22,761 bases of DNA, taken from positions 490,697 to 513,457 of the forward strand of contig BFEA01000492.1 of NCBI GenBank assembly GCA_003427395.1, given 5' to 3'. Positions 8,700 to 17,684 of this stretch are shown here, one piece after another. The notes beneath the pieces were generated by a model. The model had not been told where the DNA came from. It made no database searches and saw only the letters and a program-made list of their open reading frames with translations. The stretch is from Chara braunii. Its lineage: Eukaryota > Streptophyta > Charophyceae > Charales > Characeae. A program made the translations under genes and the position numbers. Within the stretch, counting starts at the first letter, position 1, and the number at the start of each line of letters is the position of its first letter.

Positions 8700-10057
8700 T
8701 CATGGAGTCTGAGGAGATCGAGGAGAAACAGTTATTCTTAGCCCATGTCTGTGAGAACCAAAAATGGTTCTTTGGTGACTGTTGGGGAACAGCTTGCCAA
8801 TCTACATGAATACACTGTCTGACCAGGGCCCTGATAGCATTGATCTGAGCATGAAAGGGGAAAGCCTCCTGCTTAAACCACCAGTACTTCCTAAAGTCGT
8901 GCCCATTAACGCTACCCGATTTTAGGAAATGTACGGGCCACTACAGGAGCGCCCAAATTCATCCAACTAGAAACTTTTCTACTCTATTTTTTTCTGCGGC
9001 CGATAGCGGGGCCAAGTACTGGTGGTTGTAGCCCTATTACGAGCTTTCCATATTATTTCCATGCATGCTCCCTTACAGGCCAAAGCCATGTAAGGCCATC
9101 CTCAGGCTGCCGAAAAGTCACTTTTGCCATATGGCAAGCCATATAGCACCCATTCCTGGGTCCAAAGGAAGGTGTCCCCAGCCAAATCCTTCCGCCTTGC
9201 TTTCCACCATTCCCAAATCTGTAACTAGAAAGGACAGTACAACCAGATGTGTGCAGCTGTCTCCGAACCCCAGTTACAGCGACTGCATTTCTTTGAGATG
9301 TCCATCCCCTTCGAAGCCAACCAAGTGGCTGAAGGGGTCCCCAGCAAGAGCTGTAGCCAGATTAAGCCTGCCTTTTCTGTGAAAACATTCGTCTCAAGGC
9401 TTGCCAGTGACTAAATAGGTCCAGGTTGCCCAAGGAGAAGCCCGGATCTTTAGATAGTCTTTCAGCTGCCGTCACCGCTGGTTGTTTTTTAACTGTGGCC
9501 CGTAGCAGCCGAGTTCCTATTCTGGTCGACGAGTATAAGGCTATCGGAACCGGATTTTTGAGTCCTGCATTTTGAGTCCAGCCATAGAGCAGCGGTTCGA
9601 TCTGCAAGGAACCTGCGTCTTCCACTGTCAGTAGGGCTAACTCCTTGGACGCAGACTCTGAGCGCCATATTCTGCATTCTGCTAAGCCTATCGAAGAATC
9701 GATAATCCTGTCCTCTACTCGAGTAAGTGGTGTGGGAGCCGGGTGGCACAATACTCCTCCTGCGGGTCCACACTTGGACCCTCATCCCCTGTGGCAGCTC
9801 CGGACCAATTATTCTTTTTTTTTTTTTTTTAATCAACAACCGGGGATAATGCTAGGGGCGCTGATAAGAGCAGGCCGGACCAATTATTCTTAACATTTTT
9901 TCCGCACAGTTGGCATCTCGCACCCAAGCCCCTTGACCGTGCTCAGCGGAGCTAGGAAGAAGAGATAGCCAATACTGCGGAATGGCATTCAATAGCTTTC
10001 CGTAGTTGGCTTCCATATTGCGAAGTCTGGGAAGCTTTTGTCTCATCTTGTGACACG
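8700..10057 (-). pseudogene. LINE-C ORF2 C-terminal remnant (post-RT and zf-RVT)
   Basis: On the minus strand the segment at about 9140-9290 reads CSRCNWGSETAAHIWLYCPF, then a stop, then LQIWEWW, i.e. the CxxC, H, C and IW(E/Q)WW marks of zf-RVT. Downstream it reads MEIIWKARN and, near 8740-8900, FRKYWWFKQEAFPFHAQINA, parallel to the C-terminal part of LINE-A. Upstream, 9362-9751 and 9900-10057 supply NYGKLLNAIPQYWLSLL and GAWVRDANCAEKMLRIIG, parallel to the LINE-A stretch AVPVTWVRALRKG...GDWVILEA. Several stops and frameshifts, plus the small retroposon at about 9815-9874, break it. Confidence 0.7.
9800..9891 (-). mobile_element. Mini-retroposon with 17-bp target-site duplication
   Basis: CCGGACCAATTATTCTT occurs at 9800-9816 and again, perfectly, at 9875-9891. 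Between them, read on the minus strand, is an insert of about 44 nt followed by A16 (T16 at 9815-9830). This is what an extremely 5'-truncated LINE or SINE insertion leaves. Removing the insert and one repeat would rejoin the LINE-C reading frame across this point, supporting insertion into the LINE. Confidence 0.8.
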
Positions 10058-10298
10058 CAACCTCACGCCCTGTGCTGTCTTTCGTTCGGAGTGCTAGATG
10101 TGCGGAAAGAGGCCCGGAAAAACAGCAAGATGGGGTGTGCCAAGAATTTTTGGAAATTGAGTGTGGGGACACAAACGGAACTGAGATCCCCCGTGTTGGT
10201 CCAATGAAGTAAGTCGATCGTTTTTCGAGCGACGCAAAATGCGCGCGGAAGTTTGGCGCGAGAGGAGAGAGAAATACAAATTCAATCCAGAAAATATT
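10058..10298 (-). repeat. Gypsy 3' LTR, U5 end (matches 22521-22761)
   Basis: These 241 bp match the right end of the window at 237 positions; all four differences are transitions and three lie at CpG in one copy. The shared block ends abruptly at 10058 on LINE-C sequence and at 22521 on a primer-binding-site-like sequence, as expected for LTR ends. The rest of the LTR extends rightward from here for an unresolved distance. Confidence 0.8.
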
Positions 10299-10394
10299 NA
10301 TGAAGTAAGTCGATCGTTTTTCGAGCGACGCAAAATGCGCGCGGAAGTTTGGCGCGAGAGGAGAGAGAAATACAAATTCAATCCAGAAAATATT
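10204..10394. repeat. 95-bp exact duplication around an N gap (probable assembly overlap)
   Basis: Positions 10204-10298 and 10300-10394 appear identical and are separated by one N at 10299. This is typical of two contig ends that overlap but were joined with a gap. The window's own right end (22761) stops at the same base of this repeat. Confidence 0.8.
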
Positions 10395-11944
10395 GTCGGA
10401 CTTCCCACCTGGCTACGGCCCGTCGTTTAGAACAGAAAGGCTTCGGCACGCTTCACGTGTCTCATTTCCATATTAAGTCCCGTCGTCGTTCACTGACTAG
10501 TTCGNAATCCGACGTGGATGGTCTTAGTCGCNTGGNTCTTTNTCTATGTTCGTCTTCACTCCGCACACGGTAGTGGAAACCCCTGGTTTCGTAGCGCTCA
10601 AAGCGCTGGCATTCGGTGCATAGAGTACGCGGCCAGTGGGGTTCTACTGTCGTCCACAGGATGACTATCAACTCGTTGAATGGCAACAATATCGAGTAGG
10701 GTGGAAAGTGTGCATCGATAATGACAAACCCGGCCTCTACGAACCCTGAACAACGGTTTGCCGGAGGGAAGTAGTATCATCCGCCGATCTGTGCGACAAC
10801 TTCTCGTACGTCCCACTCGCATACACGGGTCCTTTCCTCATTGTAGGGAAAAGGTCGTGCTGAGACGGGAGATACGGGAGGTTGACGCCCGATCGAAGGG
10901 TGCTTGTCAGTCCACATATCAATCAATTGCAAAAATTCCGGGACGTCATCAAGAAAAAAAAGAAACACTCGTGCAACCATCAATCAATCATTTTCAACAC
11001 GAGAGAGAGAAAACACTCATCAACTTGATCATGCATGTAACTGAGGGACCGGCCCTCAACTCAGGTTTCGTAAGCCACCGCGGCGTTGATCCCCGGGCAC
11101 CTGGTTTCTCGAGGCTGCCTTGTAGATCGGTTGCAGATGTCGTGCAGCATAAGGCAGATGGCATGCGCAGCACATTCAGAACTACAGATCTAAACACTCT
11201 TGCATTCTCGGACAAAATCCCGCCGAGGGCGGCGTCTAATCAATACAAAAAGGCAAGCATCTCCATACATACATTCACTGTGGAAGGTGCGAAAATGACA
11301 GGGGTATACGAGTCAGAAATCAACCGAGGGAATTGTACACACGCATCCACCGTTCACAAGACAAGAGGATCAATTCCTCGACATATGGGGATTACCCATG
11401 AAACTAATGGAAGAGTTCATGAAGTTCTTTCACACCGGAAAGCACACAGATGCATTCCCATCCAAGGGGGAGACAAACACCGAGACACATCATCAGTCAA
11501 AGATAGAAGAGAGAGAGGGAGATGAGAGAGGAAAGTCGAAATAGGAGATGACCAGATCCGAAAGGAGGAAGTTCGGCGTTGCCGCCGTGCACTCACGCCA
11601 GAGATAAAGATCCGCAACAACAAAGGCGCATTCGCCGTTAATTCCAATATGGCCCCGGGCCAATCACCCACTCAACTCCAATCATCAATCCTCATACCCG
11701 CACTGACGATCCCGGTTGTCGCGTGCTAACTCCCACCACTGCGATCGTCACCCCGCTGACGTAAGCTCGACGGGGTTCGCCCAGATCTCACAGTCCGTCA
11801 TGGCGATCAAGCGCGCAACCGGCCAGCCTATCGACAACCCGACAGGACTTTCCGACTCGCATCAAACACTCTGCCTAGCCATTGCTTCCCGGAAGCTGGC
11901 TCGGGAGTCGAGAACGTAAGAGAGCTTTGTGGGCGCGTTTGTGG

Positions 11945-11953
11945 AATTTATAG
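11945..11953 (-). promoter_or_regulatory. TATA-like box, probable LTR promoter
   Basis: The minus strand reads CACTATAAATTCC here. It lies in the presumed LTR, in the transcription sense of the Gypsy element, downstream of the TGACG cluster and the pyrimidine-rich (sense) tract. A TATAAAT box by itself is weak evidence. Confidence 0.4.
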
Positions 11954-12267
11954 TGGTGAGGAAGGAGACAGGGGAGAGAGAATGCAGGGGGAAAGTCGAA
12001 GTGTACGAAGAGAAGCAGGAGGAGAAGACTTGGGGAGGAGCGCACTATAGAAGCCATGTTGATCCTTCGGAACTCGACGATTGGCCAATTAGACTCGTCG
12101 CGCAATAGGCAGATCCTACCGTACCACGCGTCTGATTGGTGGGCGAGAGTGATCGAAGGATCAACTGGACGTCGCAAGCTTTGCTGGAAGGGCGAGAAAA
12201 GAAAAGACGCGAGAAGTAGCGCAAAATGGGTCCAAGATTCAGACGATCAAGAAAGGGAAATAGGCGC

Positions 12268-12440
12268 GCAAAGAGTAGAGCGGGAGAGAGAGAGAGGGAG
12301 AAAAACAGTTACAAGGAGAGAGAAAGAGGAGGGGGAAGGAAAAAGAAGCGCGGGAGAGAGCGATGCGGGGGATAGAGAGGAGAAAGCTTTGCATGCGCGG
12401 CGCCGTCAGCAACAAAAAAAAGAGAAAAAAAACACCGAAA
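12268..12440. repeat. GA-rich low-complexity tract
   Basis: The plus strand is almost entirely purine (GAGAGAG, GGAGG, AAAAA blocks), so the Gypsy sense strand is CT-rich. CT-rich tracts near plant promoters are common; no specific function is shown. Confidence 0.6.
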
Positions 12441-12864
12441 CAGTTACAACTTGCCTACATCGTAAACCAATTCAAAATTGAAATCACCATATCCGCGCGC
12501 GAAAGAGTGACGCGGGAAAAAAAAAAGTCCTACACCTATTCATATCCCCACAAAATTTCGAGACTCTTCCCCAACGCGACCGAGAACATTCACACACAAA
12601 AAGGACACGTCGAAGTTCCCCTTATCCCGGAATTCCCAACTGCCGGGCCCAATTCCCAGTGCGCTCGCTAAGGCGCACATAAATTCCTATGTATTTTCCG
12701 AATTGCAAAAAGAAAAAGCAGAACCCGGGAATCGTGAAAGCTTCTGAAAGATGGGGGCCCAAAACACGGCACCCGAAATCAAGAAAACGAAAACGGGGTT
12801 TTTACGGGGTTGGTATGATAAAGCAAAAAGGGTACGAAAGATAGCACGGGTTCGGGAAGTAGTT

Positions 12865-13245
12865 CGTCACATATGTGACGTGCAGGGGGTTCCAAAATTA
12901 TGCGATTTTCTGATTGCATGGAGAGAGAACAGAGTGATGAATGAGGAACCAAGCGTATCGACAAACGAGCCAGCCAGAGTCCATGTTGACGCCATCTTCA
13001 ATTGTAATCTTTTTGTGGATCTGTTGGCTCATGCTGCTGGAATCATCGATGGTCGTCCAGGTGACGCCATCATCGTCCGCCGGTTCTCTATGTGCTCTGC
13101 ACCCCAGTTTGTCGCTACCCGTCGAATCAGAGCGTGGGTTGACGTCATCATCGATGACGTGATCTTCGCGAAGCTAACTGATTCGTGTCGTTTTCTTTTG
13201 CTGATTAGATGAAGAAAGGAGGGGGGGAGGGGGGTAGTCACGTGA
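12865..13245. promoter_or_regulatory. Cluster of TGACG/CGTCA motifs and a G-box
   Basis: A 16-bp perfect palindrome CGTCACATATGTGACG lies at 12865-12880. TGACG cores follow at 12987, 13062, 13140 (as the full palindrome TGACGTCA) and 13155, and a G-box palindrome TCACGTGA lies at 13238-13245. TGACG is the core bound by TGA-type bZIP factors and CACGTG by bZIP/bHLH factors. The position, upstream of the TATA-like box in the Gypsy sense and just beyond ORF3, suits an LTR enhancer. Confidence 0.45.
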
Positions 13246-13252
13246 TCGGGCT

Positions 13253-16205
13253 CTACCGCCTAGTTGGAATGGGCCAGTAGAGGCGGTACATGGAGGGGAG
13301 CTCACGGGGACGACGGGGAGGAAGTGGGGGTAGGTTGCGATTCATCCCTTCTACTGTCATCGGAAGCTCCTCATATCGGATGATCCGGTGGAAGCGAGGA
13401 AAGCGATCGCCGCTATGAGGGAGGGAAGCGAGGTAGTCGCGATAGAAGGAGGAGAGGGTGCGGAGGAGCGCCGCTCGAAAGAACTCGTAGTGGCGACAGG
13501 TGGGGATTGTCCCTGTGGCTACGCAGTAGACTTCTACCACGTTGCATCGCTCCCATGCAACGCTGAACAACAGGATTTGCCAGCAGAACGTGGGGGCATC
13601 GGGTTGAAGGGATGGGTGGGGGTAGACGGTAGCGAGTAGGCGGGTAGAGTAGAAATCGCGGAAGAGATGGGGAAGGAAGGGATGGAGGGGGAATGTGACG
13701 GGGGTGGGGATCTGTTCGAGGGTGAGAAAATCAAGGGGACGGGGGATAACGTTTGAGGACGAAGGCCTATCGCCCGCATCAGTACGTGGGCGAACTGGGG
13801 GACGGGTGGGGCTGGAGGAGGAGGGGGATCTGCTCCGTCTCCGTCGTGAGGTGCTTGGGGTGGTGGCTGTGGGATCGCCATCTCCAGGCAGCGGCGGCTC
13901 CAGATTCTCGGTCGGATCGTCATCGATGCGCAAGCTTGCTCCGTTGGCTAACTCCAGCTGGCGCTTTCCGGTGGCAATTTCTTCCCGCTTGTGTGCGGCC
14001 TCGGGATCTTCCGCCTCCGTGCCAGTACGCGCCGCTTCCTCCGGGAAGGTTTCCCACTCAGATCCGGTTTCTTCTTCCTCCTCTTCCTCTTCTTCTTCAC
14101 TCAGCTCGCCCTCGCTATACTCGCTATAGCTTCCTTCCTTTGACGTTTCCTTGTCGTTGTCTTCTTCGTCGTCGTCGATCACCACTTCCTTCGCCTTCGG
14201 ATAGAAGGCGTGAGGGATGATGTTGTAAGGCTTCAGGTACTCCTGCCGTGATGGTAGCGTATCTTCGTCCCTAGGCTACTCCAAGCACGCAGTCCACTTT
14301 AGATACGGATCCAATGACCGCTCGAGAACATACGGAGCGGGGCTGTCGTCACTTTGCGAAAAGATGTCGGGTGAGAGATCGTCCGCCAATTGCACGATCG
14401 GCACGATGAGCTCCTGCGCAATCAACTGGCGGCGGCCCGGTCGTACCGATCCAAAGAGATAGAACATTGAATTCATGAAAACCTAACAAAACGACAAAAC
14501 TTAACATTTTTTATAGAATAAAAAAGTACAACATCAAACTGTTACTTTTAACACATAAAAAATAATATTTTTAACTGTGTCCCGAGAAAGGATGCAAAAA
14601 AACAGGCAAAAAGTCTAGCAATTCTTAAAATATGCAAGAAAATCATTTTTAGCAAAGAGCGTGTTATAAGACTATAAATTGTTCTTAGTAGATTGACAAA
14701 AAAACAGAGCGTAAACAAGACAATCTTTAAAAACTCGAAATATATACAAAAAAAAAAAAAGTTTAAGTAAATACTCATTTATAGAACTATAAGTCATTTT
14801 CAGTACTTGGTAAGAAGTATTAAGAACCAAAATCTGTGAAAACTAATTTATAGATCTATAAATAATATAAGTCATTTTTTGAGCCTACTGTAAAACCCTT
14901 GTCAAAAAATATATGTTATGTAAAAGACGAATTCAAACAACTTTTGCCTCTGAAACATCTTCAAATTTTTAACCAACCACGATCGAAAATTAAGAAATGA
15001 TAAAATATTTTAATAAAAAATAACATATTCGTCCATGTATGAGAGAATATATTCAAGTGAACATATTCGTGAAAAGGACAACATATGGCGTGTTTGGGAA
15101 ACCCTCCAATACGTTCATCGTGTTGCATACCTTATAGAACTACAAATATGATTTCTTTAGATAAAGAAAAAAATGGAATATTTTGGTTCATGAAGAAACA
15201 GTGTTTTGGAAGGTAGTGATTTTCTGTAAAAAAAACTTGCTTTTCTCTTCACCACTTCGAGTGGTTTTGAAAAAGTAGTTTTTTATTCCATTTTTTGTGG
15301 ATCTTTAACTTCACCTAGAGTTTTGTTGATGTAGGAGGCCTGAAAAACGTACTATGAGAATCTTTGAAATTTTTCGTGCAAACCTAACAATTTGTTTTGT
15401 TAGGTTTTCACGAATCCTATGTTAAAGCCGAGAAGATCGCCCTCGACGTTAGTCTTCCAAGCTTGTATGATGAGCAGCTCCAAATTTTCGATCCACGCAA
15501 GATGCTCGCTGGTGGGCGTCCACGTCACCTGTACTCGGGCCAAGCAGAAGGACAGCTCATCAAAAGTTTCGCGCCATAGTCGCCAATGCCCGGGATTAAT
15601 AAGCGGGACAGAAAGAGGCTCGAACGAGAAGGAAAGAGGAGGATAAAGATCGAACTGCCAGAAGGTGGGGAAAAGAGAGGGGAGACCGAAGATGGAGAGA
15701 GGAGCGAGGGGATCGGCGTGGTTCATTGGGGACGTGGGAAAGGGACGAGGGTGGGGATCGCAACTGGCGGCTCGCGCGGAGAACGGCGGATCTCGCCAAG
15801 ATCCGGTGCAAAGGTCGGGATGAGGTTGTGCCCTGGCTGGGCAAGACCGTGCTGCCACACGTTGGACACCTGCTCCGTCCACTCTCGCAGCGAGGTCAAG
15901 ATCGTGGTATGCCACCATGGATTGAGCGAACTGATGTCGCCGTTGAAAGCCGCAACCGTGGTGACGTGGCTAGTTCCGGGAGCCGCTCGTCGATGAACTG
16001 CTATTACCTCCGTCAGTACCACTGCCTGGGAGCTCCCTTCGAATCGAAACGCGGCGGCGGCACACACACCCACGTCACAGAAGAACTGCACCAAACGCCG
16101 AAGATCCGTATTAAGCCGTTGATGACGTACTTGCCGAATTTCTGAGATGTGGCCACGTGGCTGCAACAGTTGTTCGTCAAGAGCCTGCTCCGTGATGGAA
16201 CTCAT
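13253..16205 (-). pseudogene. Gypsy ORF3, extra protein downstream of integrase, unknown family
   Basis: The start ATG (16203-16205) overlaps the integrase stop as ATGA. The frame runs to a stop at 15723, where one frameshift moves it to the frame 15918-15400. A 935-bp element interrupts it at 14476-15410, and the same protein resumes at 14475 and runs to a stop at 13253, with only one in-frame TAG at 14273-14275. Without the insertion the product would be roughly 650-680 residues. Visible parts are a globular N-terminus with WWHTTILTSLREWTEQV, a Pro-rich middle, a block FYLFGSVRPGRRQLIAQELI, a strongly acidic run (ten consecutive Glu) near 14090, a Ser/Pro/Arg-rich stretch and a C-terminal globular block rich in aromatic and Arg residues. 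No signal peptide, membrane span or Cys pattern suggests an envelope. I do not recognise the family. Confidence 0.6.
14476..15410. mobile_element. AT-rich TIR element inserted in ORF3 (about 935 bp)
   Basis: TGAAAACCTAACAAAAC (14476-14492) is perfectly inverted at 15394-15410, and similarity extends outward for several bases (ATTC(A/G) before it). The interior is far more AT-rich than ORF3 on either side, and the ORF3 protein reads on both sides of it. A diverged 7-9 bp target duplication is possible (GAATTCA beside GAATCCT). The right end also forms its own hairpin, AAACCTAACAA/TTGTTAGGTTT at 15380-15407. No transposase is encoded. The superfamily is uncertain; hAT or Mutator-like are options. 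Confidence 0.7.
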
Positions 16206-17684
16206 GGCGAGGTCGGAGAGGACGATGAAGGGCAGGAGGGAGAGAGCGGAGAGAGAGTTAGATCGTCGTCGTTCTGCTCACTTTCGGAGGAGGGAGGGGG
16301 AGGAAGATGAGAGGGAGGAAGAGGACGAAGGTAGGAGGTATGCCGGACGATGGGTACAGAGCTATGGCTGGCACTACTCTCAGGCGCGATGCGCGCCATG
16401 TTGGCGTCGTTAGGACCGAGCTCGACAACGCGAAAGCAGCTAGAGAATTTGGGAGCGAGTTTCTGGTCGCGTGCACATTTACGTACCTGTACTAGGTCCC
16501 CTAATTTATATTGATGCTGGGGCCCAACATTTCCATTCCAAGCCTCGTAGCTACGGACCTGCCTACCGTGGGCCAGATCGGTCATCCTTTGCCTTTTGGG
16601 GGCTAGCTTCGGGACAGCCCGCTCCATTAATTCGGTGTGCCTTTTGGCCTTGGCCTTGAGGGTTGCACGCGTGTCTCTACCCCCTGCTTCGGCAATTTTC
16701 GAGTTACCCCGGTAGTCGACACAGGGGAGGCTATTGGTACAAAGCTGAAAAGGGGTAAGCCCCGTGGACTCGTGAGGGGTGGCCCGATGGATCCCGACGA
16801 TCTGATATACGANCTCGGGCCACGGACGCGTGTCGTGTGCCGCTAAATTCCTGCGAAGGGCGGTTTTAATCATACGGTTGGCATTCTCAGCCAACCCGTT
16901 CGACTGGGACACGTGGGGTGCCGTATGTCGGAGCGTGACGCCCCTTCGTGCGAGCAGTTCCTCTACTTCTCCCTTGAATTCGGACCCATTGTCGGTTAGA
17001 ATTTCTTCAGTATCTAGATGGGTATAGAGGAACCGTTCGATGTACGTGGCTATTTCTGCGACTTTTCGGGTCTTACTGGGATAGACCTCGATGTACTTGG
17101 AAAAATGGTCTATTAATACTAACAGGATTAAATATTCGCAGCGGTTTGGGCCAGGTGGCACGTCGATATCTGTTGTGTCCATACTGACTCGCTGGAAGGG
17201 GCGCTCTACTTCCGTTGGTACTATCCTGTTTCGTCCCCGTATTGGGGCGCGATCAGCGGCACAGACAGACAGTTGGCGACAATGTATCTGACGCCATCTC
17301 GTATGTTGGACGATGGTTCTGGTCTATAGTTGCCTTCGTGACACGTATCGCGAAATGAGCGGCCTGTTCTTCATGAGCCGATCGCATCCAATCATATCTC
17401 TGGAATGGATGGGGAACCGTCAACCACGAACCCGATCCGTCAGTTTTTCGCTTCTCCAAATGACCGTTGATCCACCGATAGTCCTGAGATCTCTCGGTTG
17501 CCCTACGTCTGTCGTGTTTGGTGAGGTGTCCCAATGATAATCCTGCTAATTTCGCCAATAAAATTTTATCCGTCCAAACCTCCGCCCGTCGATATTTTTC
17601 GTCGTATTCAGGGTCGTCCGCACGAGCGGCGTCGAATCGAACCTCCATGGGGAGTTTGTTCGTTCTACACAGGGGCACCTCCAC
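16202..17684 (-). pseudogene. Gypsy integrase (HHCC, DDE core, C-terminal tail)
   Basis: The 17253-17684 part holds the N-terminal zinc-binding region, with HEEQAAH as the two His, and the Cys pair just past a frameshift near 17255-17290. The 16202-17182 part holds the core: SMDTTDID (first Asp), LIDHFSKYIEVYP, LTDNGSEF (second Asp) and NGLAENANRMIK (Glu), with 34 residues between second Asp and Glu. A GPY/F-like stretch YKLGDLVQVRKC...LAPKFSSCFRVVELG follows, then a Pro/Ser/Asp-rich tail. No chromodomain is visible. The enzyme would join retrotransposon cDNA to host DNA. N at 16813 gives one unknown residue (PE-X-VYQ). The stop TGA overlaps the ORF3 start. Confidence 0.9.

Larger units (their letters stand above)
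8301..10057 (-). mobile_element. LINE-C, older LINE fragment interrupted by the Gypsy element
   Basis: The 3' tail is an A-rich T9-G-(T5G)3-T6 tract at 8301-8334 (plus-strand view), i.e. a CAAAAA-interrupted poly(A) on the minus strand. Above it, from about 8700 to 10057, conceptual minus-strand translation shows LINE ORF2 C-terminal features despite stops. The element ends abruptly at 10057, where the Gypsy LTR begins in the middle of the LINE reading frame. Its 5' half should therefore lie beyond the right end of this window. It appears related to LINE-A but much more decayed. Confidence 0.75.
10395..13252 (-). other. Gypsy LTR/3' UTR region, no gene
   Basis: This 2.9-kb stretch lies between the recognised LTR end and the ORF3 stop and must contain the rest of the 3' LTR. 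I could not place its outer (U3) boundary: no clear polypurine tract or TG start stands out. Ns at 10505, 10532, 10536 and 10542 show poor sequence quality. A minus-strand TATA-like motif at about 11946, a GA-rich tract at 12268-12440 and a TGACG cluster at 12865-13245 fit a promoter-bearing U3. A 255-codon plus-strand ORF (10758-11525) has no family resemblance and is not called a gene. Confidence 0.5.

Noticed and set aside
10758-11525. 255-codon plus-strand ORF
   Set aside because: No family resemblance, opposite to the Gypsy sense, inside LTR/UTR sequence with no promoter or homologous context; consistent with a chance ORF.
13388-14220. Plus-strand ORFs of 83-155 residues opposite ORF3
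   Set aside because: Antisense shadows of the low-complexity, acidic and Ser/Pro-rich part of ORF3.
15380-15410. Helitron 3' end (hairpin)
   Set aside because: There is a hairpin but no CTRR end, and perfect TIRs with the opposite end point to a TIR element instead.
13253-16205. ORF3 as a retroviral-type envelope
   Set aside because: Position fits, but I see no signal peptide, membrane segment or paired Cys pattern, and it is highly acidic in the middle.
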